Assembly (NCBI GenBank): GCA_963977675.1
Contig: CAXBPY010000045.1
Span: 1-24,928 of the forward strand
Length of the DNA: 24,928 nt
From: CAXBPY01 sp003455275
GTDB lineage: Bacteria; Bacteroidota; Bacteroidia; Chitinophagales; UBA10324
Reading direction: 5' to 3'
A program made the translations under genes and the position numbers. Under the pieces are notes generated by a model. It saw only the letters and a list, made by a program, of their open reading frames with translations, did not search any database and had not been told where the DNA came from. Below, piece by piece: positions 15,231 to 22,508 of this stretch; the first letter of the stretch is position 1; every line of letters begins with the position of its first letter.

Positions 15231-16625
15231 TTACAACGGCTGCTTGCGAACAATTTGTGCAACAAGGTCAGCCTCAGTCACCACTTTGTTTCCAACAAAA
15301 ATCTGTCCGCGCATTTCGCAAATACCGCGTCGGATAGGTGAGAGTAATTCAAGTTTCATAATAAGTGTATCGCCTGGAATTACTTTGCTCTTAAAGCGGG
15401 CGTTATCAATTTTAAGAAAGTATGTATCCCAGTTCTCCGGATCATTTACTGTATTTAAAACAAGGATGCCACCGGTTTGCGCCATTGCTTCTATCTGAAG
15501 CACACCTGGCATTACAGGGTTTCCGGGGAAATGTCCCTGAAAAAAGTTTTCGTTAAAGGTTACATTTTTCACTCCAACGACATGCTTATCGTCCAACTCA
15601 ATAATCTTGTCAACGAGCAGGAACGGATACTTGTGAGGAAGCGAACGCTCAATCATCCGGATATCATACACCGGCGGAATGTTCGGGTCATAGAATGGAG
15701 CCATTTTTCCGTTCTTCATTTCTTTTATCATAGTCTTTATCTTTTTAGCAAATGCAACATTAGTGGAATGTCCGGGGCGCGAACCTACAATTTTTGCTTT
15801 AACCGGAAAGCCGATCAGAGCAAGATCTCCAACAACATCGAGCAGTTTGTGGCGAGCAGGTTCATTTTCATATCGAAGGCTGGTATTGGTGAGATAACCT
15901 TCCTTTACCTGAACATCATTTTTTCCGAAAAGGGTTTTTAGTTTCAGAAGTGTTTCTTCATCGGGCTTTTTTTCAACCACCACAATTGCATTATCCAGGT
16001 CCCCTCCTTTTATAAGATTATTTTTTACCAACCCTTCTATCTCATGTAGAAAACAGAAAGTGCGGGCCCCACTTATTTCTTTTTCGAAGTCAGAAATATT
16101 TTTCATCGAAGCGTGCTGCGTTCCGAGCACCTGAGAGTTGTAATCAACCATTACATCCACTTCGAAATCATCAGCAGGAACTGCAAGCATGTCTACATTC
16201 TTGTCTGAATCCCGCATGGAAATATTTTGAGGAAGCTTTATATAATTTCTTTCTGCATCCTGATCAATAATACCTGCCTTTATAAGTGCTTCAATAAACG
16301 GGGCCGAACTTCCATCCATAATTGGAACCTCAGGTCCGGTTAATTTAATTAACACATTATCTAATTGAAGTCCTGCTAAAGCGGCCAGCAAGTGTTCAAT
16401 GGTGTGAACCCTGGTTCCGTTTTTTGCGATCGTAGTTCCGCGCGATGTATCTACCACAAAATCTACATCTGCCTTAATAGTAGGTGTACCTTCCAAATCT
16501 GTTCGCTGAAATACAAATCCATGATTGGCAGGTGCAGGATTAAAAGTCAGCACTGCATCTATGCCGGTGTGCAAACCCTTGCCCTCAAGGGAAATTGATT
16601 TAGAAATGGTTCGTTGCTTTGCCAT
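15231..16625 (-). CDS. lpxC: Bifunctional LpxC deacetylase / FabZ dehydratase fusion
   Basis: A 464-residue fusion typical of Bacteroidota. Residues ~1-300 are LpxC, the zinc-dependent deacetylase that commits UDP-GlcNAc to lipid A. The zinc ligands are visible as H78 (HTIEHLLAALAG) and H259/D263 (RHKLLDVVGD), and the general acid His is in GHSTNVAF at 286. Residues ~320-464 are FabZ, the 3-hydroxyacyl-ACP dehydratase, with LPHKYPFLLVDK, catalytic H365 (GHFPGNPVMPG) and E379 (QIEAMAQTGG). The fusion places lipid A commitment and fatty-acid elongation, which compete for 3-hydroxyacyl-ACP, on one chain. The usual partner lpxD is not adjacent. The divergent cdd1-like gene starts 68 nt upstream, with a heptamer array between. 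Confidence 0.96.
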   Translation of the reverse strand: MAKQRTISKSISLEGKGLHTGIDAVLTFNPAPANHGFVFQRTDLEGTPTIKADVDFVVDTSRGTTIAKNGTRVHTIEHLLAALAGLQLDNVLIKLTGPEVPIMDGSSAPFIEALIKAGIIDQDAERNYIKLPQNISMRDSDKNVDMLAVPADDFEVDVMVDYNSQVLGTQHASMKNISDFEKEISGARTFCFLHEIEGLVKNNLIKGGDLDNAIVVVEKKPDEETLLKLKTLFGKNDVQVKEGYLTNTSLRYENEPARHKLLDVVGDLALIGFPVKAKIVGSRPGHSTNVAFAKKIKTMIKEMKNGKMAPFYDPNIPPVYDIRMIERSLPHKYPFLLVDKIIELDDKHVVGVKNVTFNENFFQGHFPGNPVMPGVLQIEAMAQTGGILVLNTVNDPENWDTYFLKIDNARFKSKVIPGDTLIMKLELLSPIRRGICEMRGQIFVGNKVVTEADLVAQIVRKQPL

Positions 16626-16650
16626 TTGGTGCAGTGCGCAAAGAAAGGAA

Positions 16651-16678
16651 TTAAGATTTTAGATTTTTGATTTAAGAT
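16651..16678. repeat. Degenerate heptamer array, four units ending in GAT
   Basis: Four in-phase 7-nt units of the form TTNNGAT (two identical TTAAGAT) lie in the divergent gap between lpxC-fabZ and the Cdd1-like gene, ending 15 nt before the latter's ATG. On the other strand they read like the AAATCTN array at 3116-3143. Confidence 0.8.
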
Positions 16679-16693
16679 TTATCGCCTGATTTT

Positions 16694-16966
16694 ATGAAGG
16701 AGAAAAAAGAAATTTTAAAGGAATTACAAGTAATTCCGGGAGTAGGGAAATCAATTGCCAATGACTTGTATTTACTTGGAATCAGAAGTGTAAGTGATTT
16801 GAAAAATAAAAGTCCGGAAGTGATGTATGATGATATGACTAAACTCACCGGATCACAACACGACATCTGCTTGCTCTATGTGTTTCGGTGTGCTGTTTAT
16901 TTTTCTAAAACAAAAAATCCTGAGAAGAAAAAATTAGATTGGTGGTATTGGAAAAACGGGAAATAA
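16694..16966 (+). CDS. Cdd1-like helix-hairpin-helix protein
   Basis: A 90-residue protein matching the 'pathogenicity locus' Cdd1 family. Its helix-hairpin-helix motif is ELQVIPGVGKSIANDL (residues ~9-24), continuing with YLLGIRSVSDLKNKSPEVMY. The conserved middle DICLLYVFRCAVYF and aromatic tail LDWWYWKNGK are characteristic. The HhH motif suggests non-specific DNA binding; the biological role of the family is not established, and the 'pathogenicity' name is historical. The gene is monocistronic, framed by a heptamer array upstream and a two-way terminator downstream. Confidence 0.87.
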   Translation: MKEKKEILKELQVIPGVGKSIANDLYLLGIRSVSDLKNKSPEVMYDDMTKLTGSQHDICLLYVFRCAVYFSKTKNPEKKKLDWWYWKNGK

Positions 16967-16967
16967 A

Positions 16968-16996
16968 AAAAGGCGACAAGAATCTCGTCGCCTTTT
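16968..16996. terminator. Two-way intrinsic terminator between convergent genes
   Basis: A 10-bp stem (AAAAGGCGAC pairing with GTCGCCTTTT, 9-nt loop) has an A-run on its left and a T-run on its right, so it can terminate both the Cdd1-like gene (+) and the PLP-enzyme gene (-), whose stops flank it at 16966 and 17016. Confidence 0.88.
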
Positions 16997-17015
16997 CATT
17001 GAAAAAAATCTTCTC

Positions 17016-18257
17016 CTATACAGTCACCAATTTTTGTTTCAGATAAAAACCTGACTGAAGTTTTTCTGCCACTTCGGTGAAGCAATTGAGTGTATCATCA
17101 ATGTCTTTGTCAGTGTGAACAGCGGTTGGAATCAATCGCAACATCATCACACCTTTTGGAACCACCGGATAAACAACTACTGACAAGAAGATGCCGTAGT
17201 TCTCGCGGATGTCCATAATCATGTTTGCTGCTTCATTTGGATTTCCATTGAGGAACACCGGCGTAACCGGGGAATTAGTTTTTCCCATATTGAACCCGCG
17301 CTCGCGCAATCCTTTTTGAAGTTTGTTCACATTGTACCAAAGTTTTTCTTTCAACTCAGGTTTCGAACGGAGCAGTTCAAGACGCTTCAGATTTCCAATC
17401 ACCAAAGGCATAGGAAGTGACTTCGCGAAAATTTGTGAGCGCATATTGTAGCGCAGATATTCTGCCACTTGTTCATCGCTGCTGATGAATGCACCAATGC
17501 TCGCCATTGATTTTGCGAATGTGCTGAAGTAAATATCAATCTGATCCTGCACGCCCTGCTCTTCACCAGTGCCGGCTCCGGTTTTTCCCATTGTGCCGAA
17601 ACCATGCGCATCATCTACCAACAAGCGGAAAGAATATTTCTTTTTCATCGCCACAATCTCTTTCAGTATTCCCTGATCGCCGCCCATTCCGAAAACTCCT
17701 TCTGTAATCACGAGAATTGCTCCGCCGGTTTCGTTTGCTGTTTCGGTAGCGCGCTTCATTTGTTTGTCAAAAGATTCAATGTCGTTATGACCAAACACTA
17801 ATCTTTTTCCAATGTGAAGGCGAACACCATCAATAATGCAAGCATGCGATTCAGCATCATAAACAATTACATCACGACGGTCAACAAGGCAGTCGATTGC
17901 TGAAACCATTCCCTGGTAACCATAATTGAGCAGTACAGTATCTTGTTTGCCTACAAATTCTGAAAGTTGTTTTTCCAGTTTTTCATGATAGTCAGAATTT
18001 CCGCTCATCATGCGCGCGCCCATTGGATACGCAAGACCAAACTGGGCTGCAGCTTCTTCATCTGCCTTTCGAACATCTGGATGGTTCCCCAGTCCGAGAT
18101 AATTATTTAAACTCCAAATGATTCTTTCTTTTCCGCGAAACACCATGCGGCTTGAAATATCTCCTTCCAGCTTAGGGAAGGTGTAGTAACCATGTGCGAC
18201 ACTTGAAAGTTTACCAAGCGGTCCACGGTTCTGAAGCAGTTTTTCAAATAAATCCAT
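17016..18257 (-). CDS. PLP-dependent alpha-oxoamine synthase, serine palmitoyltransferase-like
   Basis: A 413-residue fold-type I PLP enzyme of the group that condenses an amino acid with an acyl-CoA or acyl-ACP (BioF, Kbl, HemA, Spt). Active-site features are the PLP-stacking H138 (DAESHACIIDG), the D215/H218 segment (LLVDDAHGFG) and the Schiff-base K249 (STFAKSMASIG). The sequences around HACIIDG, FGHND and FAKSMASIGAF look closer to serine palmitoyltransferase than to BioF, which fits a phylum known for sphingolipids. Substrate is not proven, and no other sphingolipid gene lies in the window. It has a TAGGTTTG promoter-like box 29 nt upstream and a terminator downstream, so it is probably transcribed alone. 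Confidence 0.85.
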   Translation of the reverse strand: MDLFEKLLQNRGPLGKLSSVAHGYYTFPKLEGDISSRMVFRGKERIIWSLNNYLGLGNHPDVRKADEEAAAQFGLAYPMGARMMSGNSDYHEKLEKQLSEFVGKQDTVLLNYGYQGMVSAIDCLVDRRDVIVYDAESHACIIDGVRLHIGKRLVFGHNDIESFDKQMKRATETANETGGAILVITEGVFGMGGDQGILKEIVAMKKKYSFRLLVDDAHGFGTMGKTGAGTGEEQGVQDQIDIYFSTFAKSMASIGAFISSDEQVAEYLRYNMRSQIFAKSLPMPLVIGNLKRLELLRSKPELKEKLWYNVNKLQKGLRERGFNMGKTNSPVTPVFLNGNPNEAANMIMDIRENYGIFLSVVVYPVVPKGVMMLRLIPTAVHTDKDIDDTLNCFTEVAEKLQSGFYLKQKLVTV

Positions 18258-18493
18258 TGCTGATTTTTGTTTTGTTCTGAAGCGGTCAAACCTAAATCAT
18301 AAGAATTAGAGTGCATAGCAGTGTAGAAAAAAACTTATTGCCAGGATAGTATTTTCACCAATCATTTTAGAAAGCATGTTGTTCTCAGTTTGAGACTGAA
18401 TCTTTTATTTTTAATAAAAGCATCTTCTGAAATAATTGCCATGCCCGATTTTTTTTCGCAACCACAGTTATCTTGCGTGCAAATTTTGAATGA
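18258..18493. other. Divergent intergenic region, two small inverted repeats
   Basis: This is the longest gene-free interval in the window (236 nt), between the PLP-enzyme gene (-) and yicC (+). Besides the promoter-like box listed separately, it holds two short dyads: TCAGT/ACTGA at 18385-18399 and CTTTTATT/AATAAAAG at 18402-18420. No heptamer array is seen. Both dyads could be mRNA leader structures for yicC or operator-like sites; there is no direct support for either. Confidence 0.4.
18287..18294 (-). promoter_or_regulatory. Candidate -7 box (TAGGTTTG) for the PLP-enzyme gene
   Basis: TAGGTTTG on the minus strand fits TAnnTTTG and lies 29 nt before the ATG at 18257. No convincing -33 TTG is visible at the normal spacing. 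Confidence 0.35.
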
Positions 18494-19366
18494 ATGGTTA
18501 AATCAATGACAGGATATGGAAGGGGCGAAAGCAGCAGCGACAGAATGCATGTAAAAGCTGAATTGCGTTCACTGAACTCAAAATTTTTTGACCTGAATGT
18601 CCGGATTCCTGTTTTGTTCAGAGAAAGAGAATTGATTATCCGTAACTTGATTTCTGAAAAATTAGAAAGAGGAAAAGTCGATTTTACTCTCAGCATTGAA
18701 TATAAAGGAGGAAATAAACTTAGTTCCATCAATACGGATTTAGCTAAAGCCTATTTCGCAGAGTTGAAACCGCTTGCTGAATCATTACAGCAACCAACTG
18801 ATAATTTGCTTAATACTGTTTTGCGTATTCCGGAGGTAATAGCACCATCGAACGATGCAGTGAGTGAAGCAGACTGGAGACAAGTAAACGAGGCAATTGA
18901 AAAGGCTGTAATTGCAATTGATCAATTCAGAATTTCTGAAGGTGAAACTCTCTCGAAGGTTTTTGAATCAGGAGTAAAAAATATTCTTCAGCTGCTCGCC
19001 GAAACTGAGACTCTTGAAGGTGAACGATTAGAAAATCAAAAGTCAAAAATCAAAAAGCAACTTAATGAATTGCTGACTGATGACAGTTACGACAAGAATC
19101 GATTTGAACAAGAACTGATTTACTACATCGAGCGGATGGATTTCAGTGAAGAGAAAGTTCGGCTCAGAAGTCATTGTGATTTTTTTATTCAGACATTACT
19201 GTTGAAAGAAAACAGCGGGCGCAAGCTCAATTTCATAAGCCAGGAAATGGGTCGGGAGATAAACACACTTGGCTCGAAAGCCAATCATGCCGGCATACAA
19301 AAGATTGTTGTGGGCATGAAGGATGAACTGGAAAAAATCAAGGAACAGTTACTTAATATTCTTTGA
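18494..19366 (+). CDS. yicC: YicC-family endoribonuclease-like protein
   Basis: A 290-residue protein of the YicC family, whose E. coli member has been reported to act as an endoribonuclease affecting the small RNA RyhB. The N-terminal signature is SMTGYGRGE, followed by ELRSLNSKFFDLNVRIP. The C-terminal domain (DUF1732) carries LRSHCDFFIQ, SGRKLNFISQEMGREINTLGSKAN and IVVGMKDELEKIKEQLLNIL. The length is normal for the family. The ATG at 18494 directly precedes the VKSMTGYGR signature. In many bacteria yicC precedes gmk; here a heptamer array and an MBOAT gene follow instead. Confidence 0.93.
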   Translation: MVKSMTGYGRGESSSDRMHVKAELRSLNSKFFDLNVRIPVLFRERELIIRNLISEKLERGKVDFTLSIEYKGGNKLSSINTDLAKAYFAELKPLAESLQQPTDNLLNTVLRIPEVIAPSNDAVSEADWRQVNEAIEKAVIAIDQFRISEGETLSKVFESGVKNILQLLAETETLEGERLENQKSKIKKQLNELLTDDSYDKNRFEQELIYYIERMDFSEEKVRLRSHCDFFIQTLLLKENSGRKLNFISQEMGREINTLGSKANHAGIQKIVVGMKDELEKIKEQLLNIL

Positions 19367-19371
19367 GCTGC

Positions 19372-19399
19372 TGACAATTGACAGTTTGCGGTTGACAGT
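19372..19399. repeat. Degenerate heptamer array, four units of TGACAGT
   Basis: Four in-phase 7-nt units (TGACAAT, then TGACAGT twice around one divergent unit) begin six bases after the yicC stop. A second array of different unit sequence lies 52 nt further on in the same gap. Confidence 0.75.
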
Positions 19400-19451
19400 A
19401 AATACCTGAATGAATATGTCGTTCATTTTTATTAGCCTTAGTATTTGCTCC

Positions 19452-19486
19452 TAACCACGAGCCACAAACCACAACTACTAACTATT
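19452..19486. repeat. Degenerate heptamer array, five units of NAACCAC type
   Basis: Five in-phase units start with TAACCAC and the off-consensus GAGCCAC, exactly as at 3972-3985, and drift to AACTATT. The array lies upstream of the MBOAT gene. A frame open through it from a TTG at 19445 is considered non-coding here. Confidence 0.8.
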
Positions 19487-19537
19487 TCCTTGCTTCAAAA
19501 AATTATTTATCAATTACAGTATCACCCGGATGAGCCG

Positions 19538-20947
19538 ATGCTCTTCAATACCGGAGTGTTTCTGTTTTTGTTTTTGATTTTAGTATTCTTCTACCAGTTT
19601 ATTTACAAGAAAGAAAATGCCCGCATCACCTACCTCACTCTTTTTTCGCTTTACTTTTATTACAAATCCGGCGGTTGGTTTTTCCTTTTGCTTATCCTGT
19701 CTACAGTAGTTGATTATACAATTGCCAATTTCATTTATAAATCTTCTTCACAGAAAATTAAGTCTGCATGGCTGGTACTGAGCCTCATTATCAATCTTGG
19801 TTTCCTTGCATACTTCAAATACACCAACTTCATCCTTGGAATTGTTAATGATTTAGAGCTCGGGCATTTTCATCCGATGAGCATTGTGCTTCCGGTTGGA
19901 ATTTCATTTTACACATTCCAGGTGCTCAGCTATACTATTGATGTTTACCGCGGATTGCTGAAACCGGCAAAAAATATTTTCGACTTTGGATTTTACATCA
20001 GCTTTTTCCCTCACCTGGTAGCCGGCCCCATTGTTCGAGCATCGGCTTTTCTTCCACAGATTCACACTAAGTTAAAAATCACAGACGAAGAAAGAGCGAC
20101 TGCAGTGTTTTTGATTCTGACCGGATTGTTTAAGAAGGCGGTGATCAGCGATTATATCAGCACCAATTTTGTTGACCGGGTTTTCGATTCACCATCACTT
20201 TACAGCGGGTTTGAAAACCTGATGGCAGTTTATGGATATGCCATGCAGATCTATTGCGACTTCAGCGGATACAGCGATATGGCGATTGGTGTTGCATTAC
20301 TGCTTGGTTATCGCCTCGGAATAAATTTTAATCAACCTTATCAGAGTGCAAGCATTACAGAGTTCTGGCGCAGGTGGCACATATCACTCAGCAGTTGGTT
20401 GCGCGATTATCTCTACATTCCTCTTGGTGGAAACCGTAAAGGAAAATTCCGTCAGTACCTCAACCTTTTTATCACCATGCTGCTTGGCGGTTTGTGGCAT
20501 GGCGCATCATGGAATTTTGTTTTCTGGGGTTTCCTTCATGGAGCTGCACTTGCAATTGACAAATTGATCCGTGAAGTGATAAATATTCCAAAAACATTTT
20601 TCATGCGTGTGCTCGGTGTTATTGTGACTTTTCATTTCGTTTGTTTCTGCTGGGTTTATTTCCGCGCTGATTCATTTGCCACTGCATCTGAAATCATTTC
20701 CGGAATTTTCAGTCGCTTCAACGGAAAAATATGCTGGCAATGGATTCAAGGATATGAATTTGTTTTTGTGCTCATGCTTTTCGGATATCTCACACATTTT
20801 ATCCCGGAGCGGTTCAATAAAAAATCAGAACTTATGCTTTCGAGGACACCTGTTTTTGCACAATCATTTTTAATAGTTGCAGTTGTTTGGATTGTTATTC
20901 AGGTGAAGAGTGCGGACATACAACCATTTATTTATTTTCAATTTTAG
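19538..20947 (+). CDS. MBOAT-family O-acyltransferase (AlgI/DltB-like)
   Basis: A 469-residue polytopic membrane acyltransferase with about ten hydrophobic segments. Hallmarks are FYTFQVLSYTIDVYRG, FFPHLVAGPIVR, QIYCDFSGYSDMAIG, FWRRWHISLSSWLRDYLYIP (here residues 276-295) and the catalytic-type His 321 in GGLWHGASWNFVFWG. Such proteins pass acyl groups, usually acetyl, across the inner membrane to a polysaccharide or other envelope acceptor. AlgI-like proteins usually have an SGNH/AlgX-type partner encoded next door, which is absent here. The ATG at 19538 gives the normal start MLFNTGVFLF; an upstream TTG at 19445 would add 31 residues encoded by repeat DNA. The acceptor cannot be deduced. 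Confidence 0.9.
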   Translation: MLFNTGVFLFLFLILVFFYQFIYKKENARITYLTLFSLYFYYKSGGWFFLLLILSTVVDYTIANFIYKSSSQKIKSAWLVLSLIINLGFLAYFKYTNFILGIVNDLELGHFHPMSIVLPVGISFYTFQVLSYTIDVYRGLLKPAKNIFDFGFYISFFPHLVAGPIVRASAFLPQIHTKLKITDEERATAVFLILTGLFKKAVISDYISTNFVDRVFDSPSLYSGFENLMAVYGYAMQIYCDFSGYSDMAIGVALLLGYRLGINFNQPYQSASITEFWRRWHISLSSWLRDYLYIPLGGNRKGKFRQYLNLFITMLLGGLWHGASWNFVFWGFLHGAALAIDKLIREVINIPKTFFMRVLGVIVTFHFVCFCWVYFRADSFATASEIISGIFSRFNGKICWQWIQGYEFVFVLMLFGYLTHFIPERFNKKSELMLSRTPVFAQSFLIVAVVWIVIQVKSADIQPFIYFQF

Positions 20948-21000
20948 TTCTGCAGGTACAAAGCGTGTTTTATATGTAAATTATCATTCGTCTCTGCGGT

Positions 21001-21008
21001 TACATTTG
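21001..21008 (+). promoter_or_regulatory. Candidate -7 box (TACATTTG) for the aminopeptidase-pdxA pair
   Basis: TACATTTG lies in the 91-nt gap after the MBOAT stop, 30 nt before the aminopeptidase ATG, which is a plausible distance for a short leader. It is identical to the boxes at 3001-3008 (-) and 3148-3155 (+). The -33 region is weak. Confidence 0.45.
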
Positions 21009-21038
21009 TCTCCCTCAAAAAAACTATTAACAAACACC

Positions 21039-22508
21039 ATGAAATTTACTTCTGTTGAGCATCCGGCAAAAACCGATGTTGCGATTGTTCTTGCAACAAA
21101 AAAAACAGATTGGAATAAAATCAAAATCATTTCGAAGCGCGATCATCCGCTCATTCAGTCGAACTTAAAAAGTGATATTAAAAATTTCACTCTTCATTCC
21201 GGAAATCAGAAAGTGATTGTGGTTATAACTGAAGATAAAAAAGAAACTTACAAAACTCACGAAGCGCTTCGCAAAAGCGGCAACACTGTTTGTGGAATGC
21301 TCAACAGGCAGAAGGTGCGTGTTGCAACCATTGTGAATGAAAGTGGATTTGCCGGAGCTTCATTTCCGTTTGCTGAAGGAATTGCTTTAAGCAATTACAA
21401 ATTCATCAAGTATAAAAAAGAAGCAGAGAAAGAATCGAATTCGCTTCGCGAACTGAAACTCACTTTAAAAGATTCTTCAAAAGAAGAAGTAAAAAAATTA
21501 CAGGCTCTTATTGATTCTGTGTTTTGGGTTCGTGACCTTGTAAATGAGCCGGTGAATTATCTGAATGCTGTTCAGCTTGCCAATGCTTTCGCTGAAGCAG
21601 GAAAAGCTGCAGGAGTTGCAGTAGAAGTTCTAAACAAAGGAAAAATTGAATCGCTCAAAATGGGTGGGCTTCTCTCCGTCAATCAGGGAAGCATAGACCC
21701 TCCTACTTTTTCAATTCTGGAATATAAACCTGCAAATGCAGTTAACAAAAAACCAATTGTTTTAGTGGGCAAAGGTGTTGTCTATGATACCGGCGGACTT
21801 TCGCTCAAGCCAACCGGCAACAGTATGGATTATATGAAATGCGATATGGCCGGCGCTGCAACTATTGCCGGAACAATTATGACAGCAGCAAAAACAAATT
21901 TGCCACTTCACATAATTGGCCTTGCACCGGCAACTGACAATCGCCCGGGTGGTAATGCGTTTGCTCCCGGCGATGTGATTCGAATGTTTGATGGAAGCAC
22001 GGTTGAAATGCTGAACAGCGATGCTGAGGGAAGAATGATTCTAGCGGACGCGCTCACCTACGCAAAAAAATATTCACCGGAACTGGTGATTGATGTAGCC
22101 ACACTTACAGGTGCAGCTCACCGAGCCCTGGGCGATCATGCAATTGCATACATGGGAACAGCTGATGCGCAGAAAAAAAATCTTCTCGAAGAAAGCGGAG
22201 CCGAAGTATATGAGCGCCTGGTTGGTTTCCCGTTGTGGGAAGAATATGGCGACATGCTGAAAAGCGATATTGCAGATGTAAAAAATGTTGGCGGTGCTCT
22301 TGCCGGTCACATTACTGCAGGAAAATTTTTAGAAAGGTTTACTGATTATCCGTGGCTGCATCTTGATATTGCAGGCATGGCATATTTCCAAAGTGCACAG
22401 AATTACAAAGGCAAAAATGCAACTGCTGTTGGTGTTCGTTTGCTTTTTAGATACATGGAAAAAATTTCGCAGTCCTATTCTAACACTTCCATAAACACGC
22501 AGAAATAA
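21039..22508 (+). CDS. M17-family leucyl aminopeptidase
   Basis: A 489-residue cytoplasmic dimetal aminopeptidase that removes N-terminal residues from peptides. All residues of the M17 centre are in place: K245 and D250 (LVGKGVVYDTGG), K257 (LSLKPTG), D269 (MKCDMAGAA), and D328, E330 and R332 (NSDAEGRMILADAL). The poorly conserved N-terminal domain covers ~1-160. ATG 21039 starts the normal first strand; the frame continues upstream into the MBOAT gene but has no family similarity there. The stop codon directly abuts the pdxA ATG (TAAATG), so the two are cotranscribed. A PepA-type DNA-binding function cannot be judged from sequence alone. Confidence 0.93.
   Translation: MKFTSVEHPAKTDVAIVLATKKTDWNKIKIISKRDHPLIQSNLKSDIKNFTLHSGNQKVIVVITEDKKETYKTHEALRKSGNTVCGMLNRQKVRVATIVNESGFAGASFPFAEGIALSNYKFIKYKKEAEKESNSLRELKLTLKDSSKEEVKKLQALIDSVFWVRDLVNEPVNYLNAVQLANAFAEAGKAAGVAVEVLNKGKIESLKMGGLLSVNQGSIDPPTFSILEYKPANAVNKKPIVLVGKGVVYDTGGLSLKPTGNSMDYMKCDMAGAATIAGTIMTAAKTNLPLHIIGLAPATDNRPGGNAFAPGDVIRMFDGSTVEMLNSDAEGRMILADALTYAKKYSPELVIDVATLTGAAHRALGDHAIAYMGTADAQKKNLLEESGAEVYERLVGFPLWEEYGDMLKSDIADVKNVGGALAGHITAGKFLERFTDYPWLHLDIAGMAYFQSAQNYKGKNATAVGVRLLFRYMEKISQSYSNTSINTQK

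Noticed and set aside
14699..15941. Plus-strand open frames of 112 and 154 codons opposite lpxA and lpxC-fabZ
   Set aside because: Both are antisense to complete, highly conserved enzymes and show no protein-like features.
19445..19537. TTG-initiated extension of the MBOAT protein
   Set aside because: The extra residues are encoded by a heptamer array and match no MBOAT N-terminus.
20910..21038. Upstream extension of the aminopeptidase frame into the MBOAT gene
   Set aside because: It overlaps the MBOAT C-terminus in another frame, and the promoter-like box at 21001 would lie within it.
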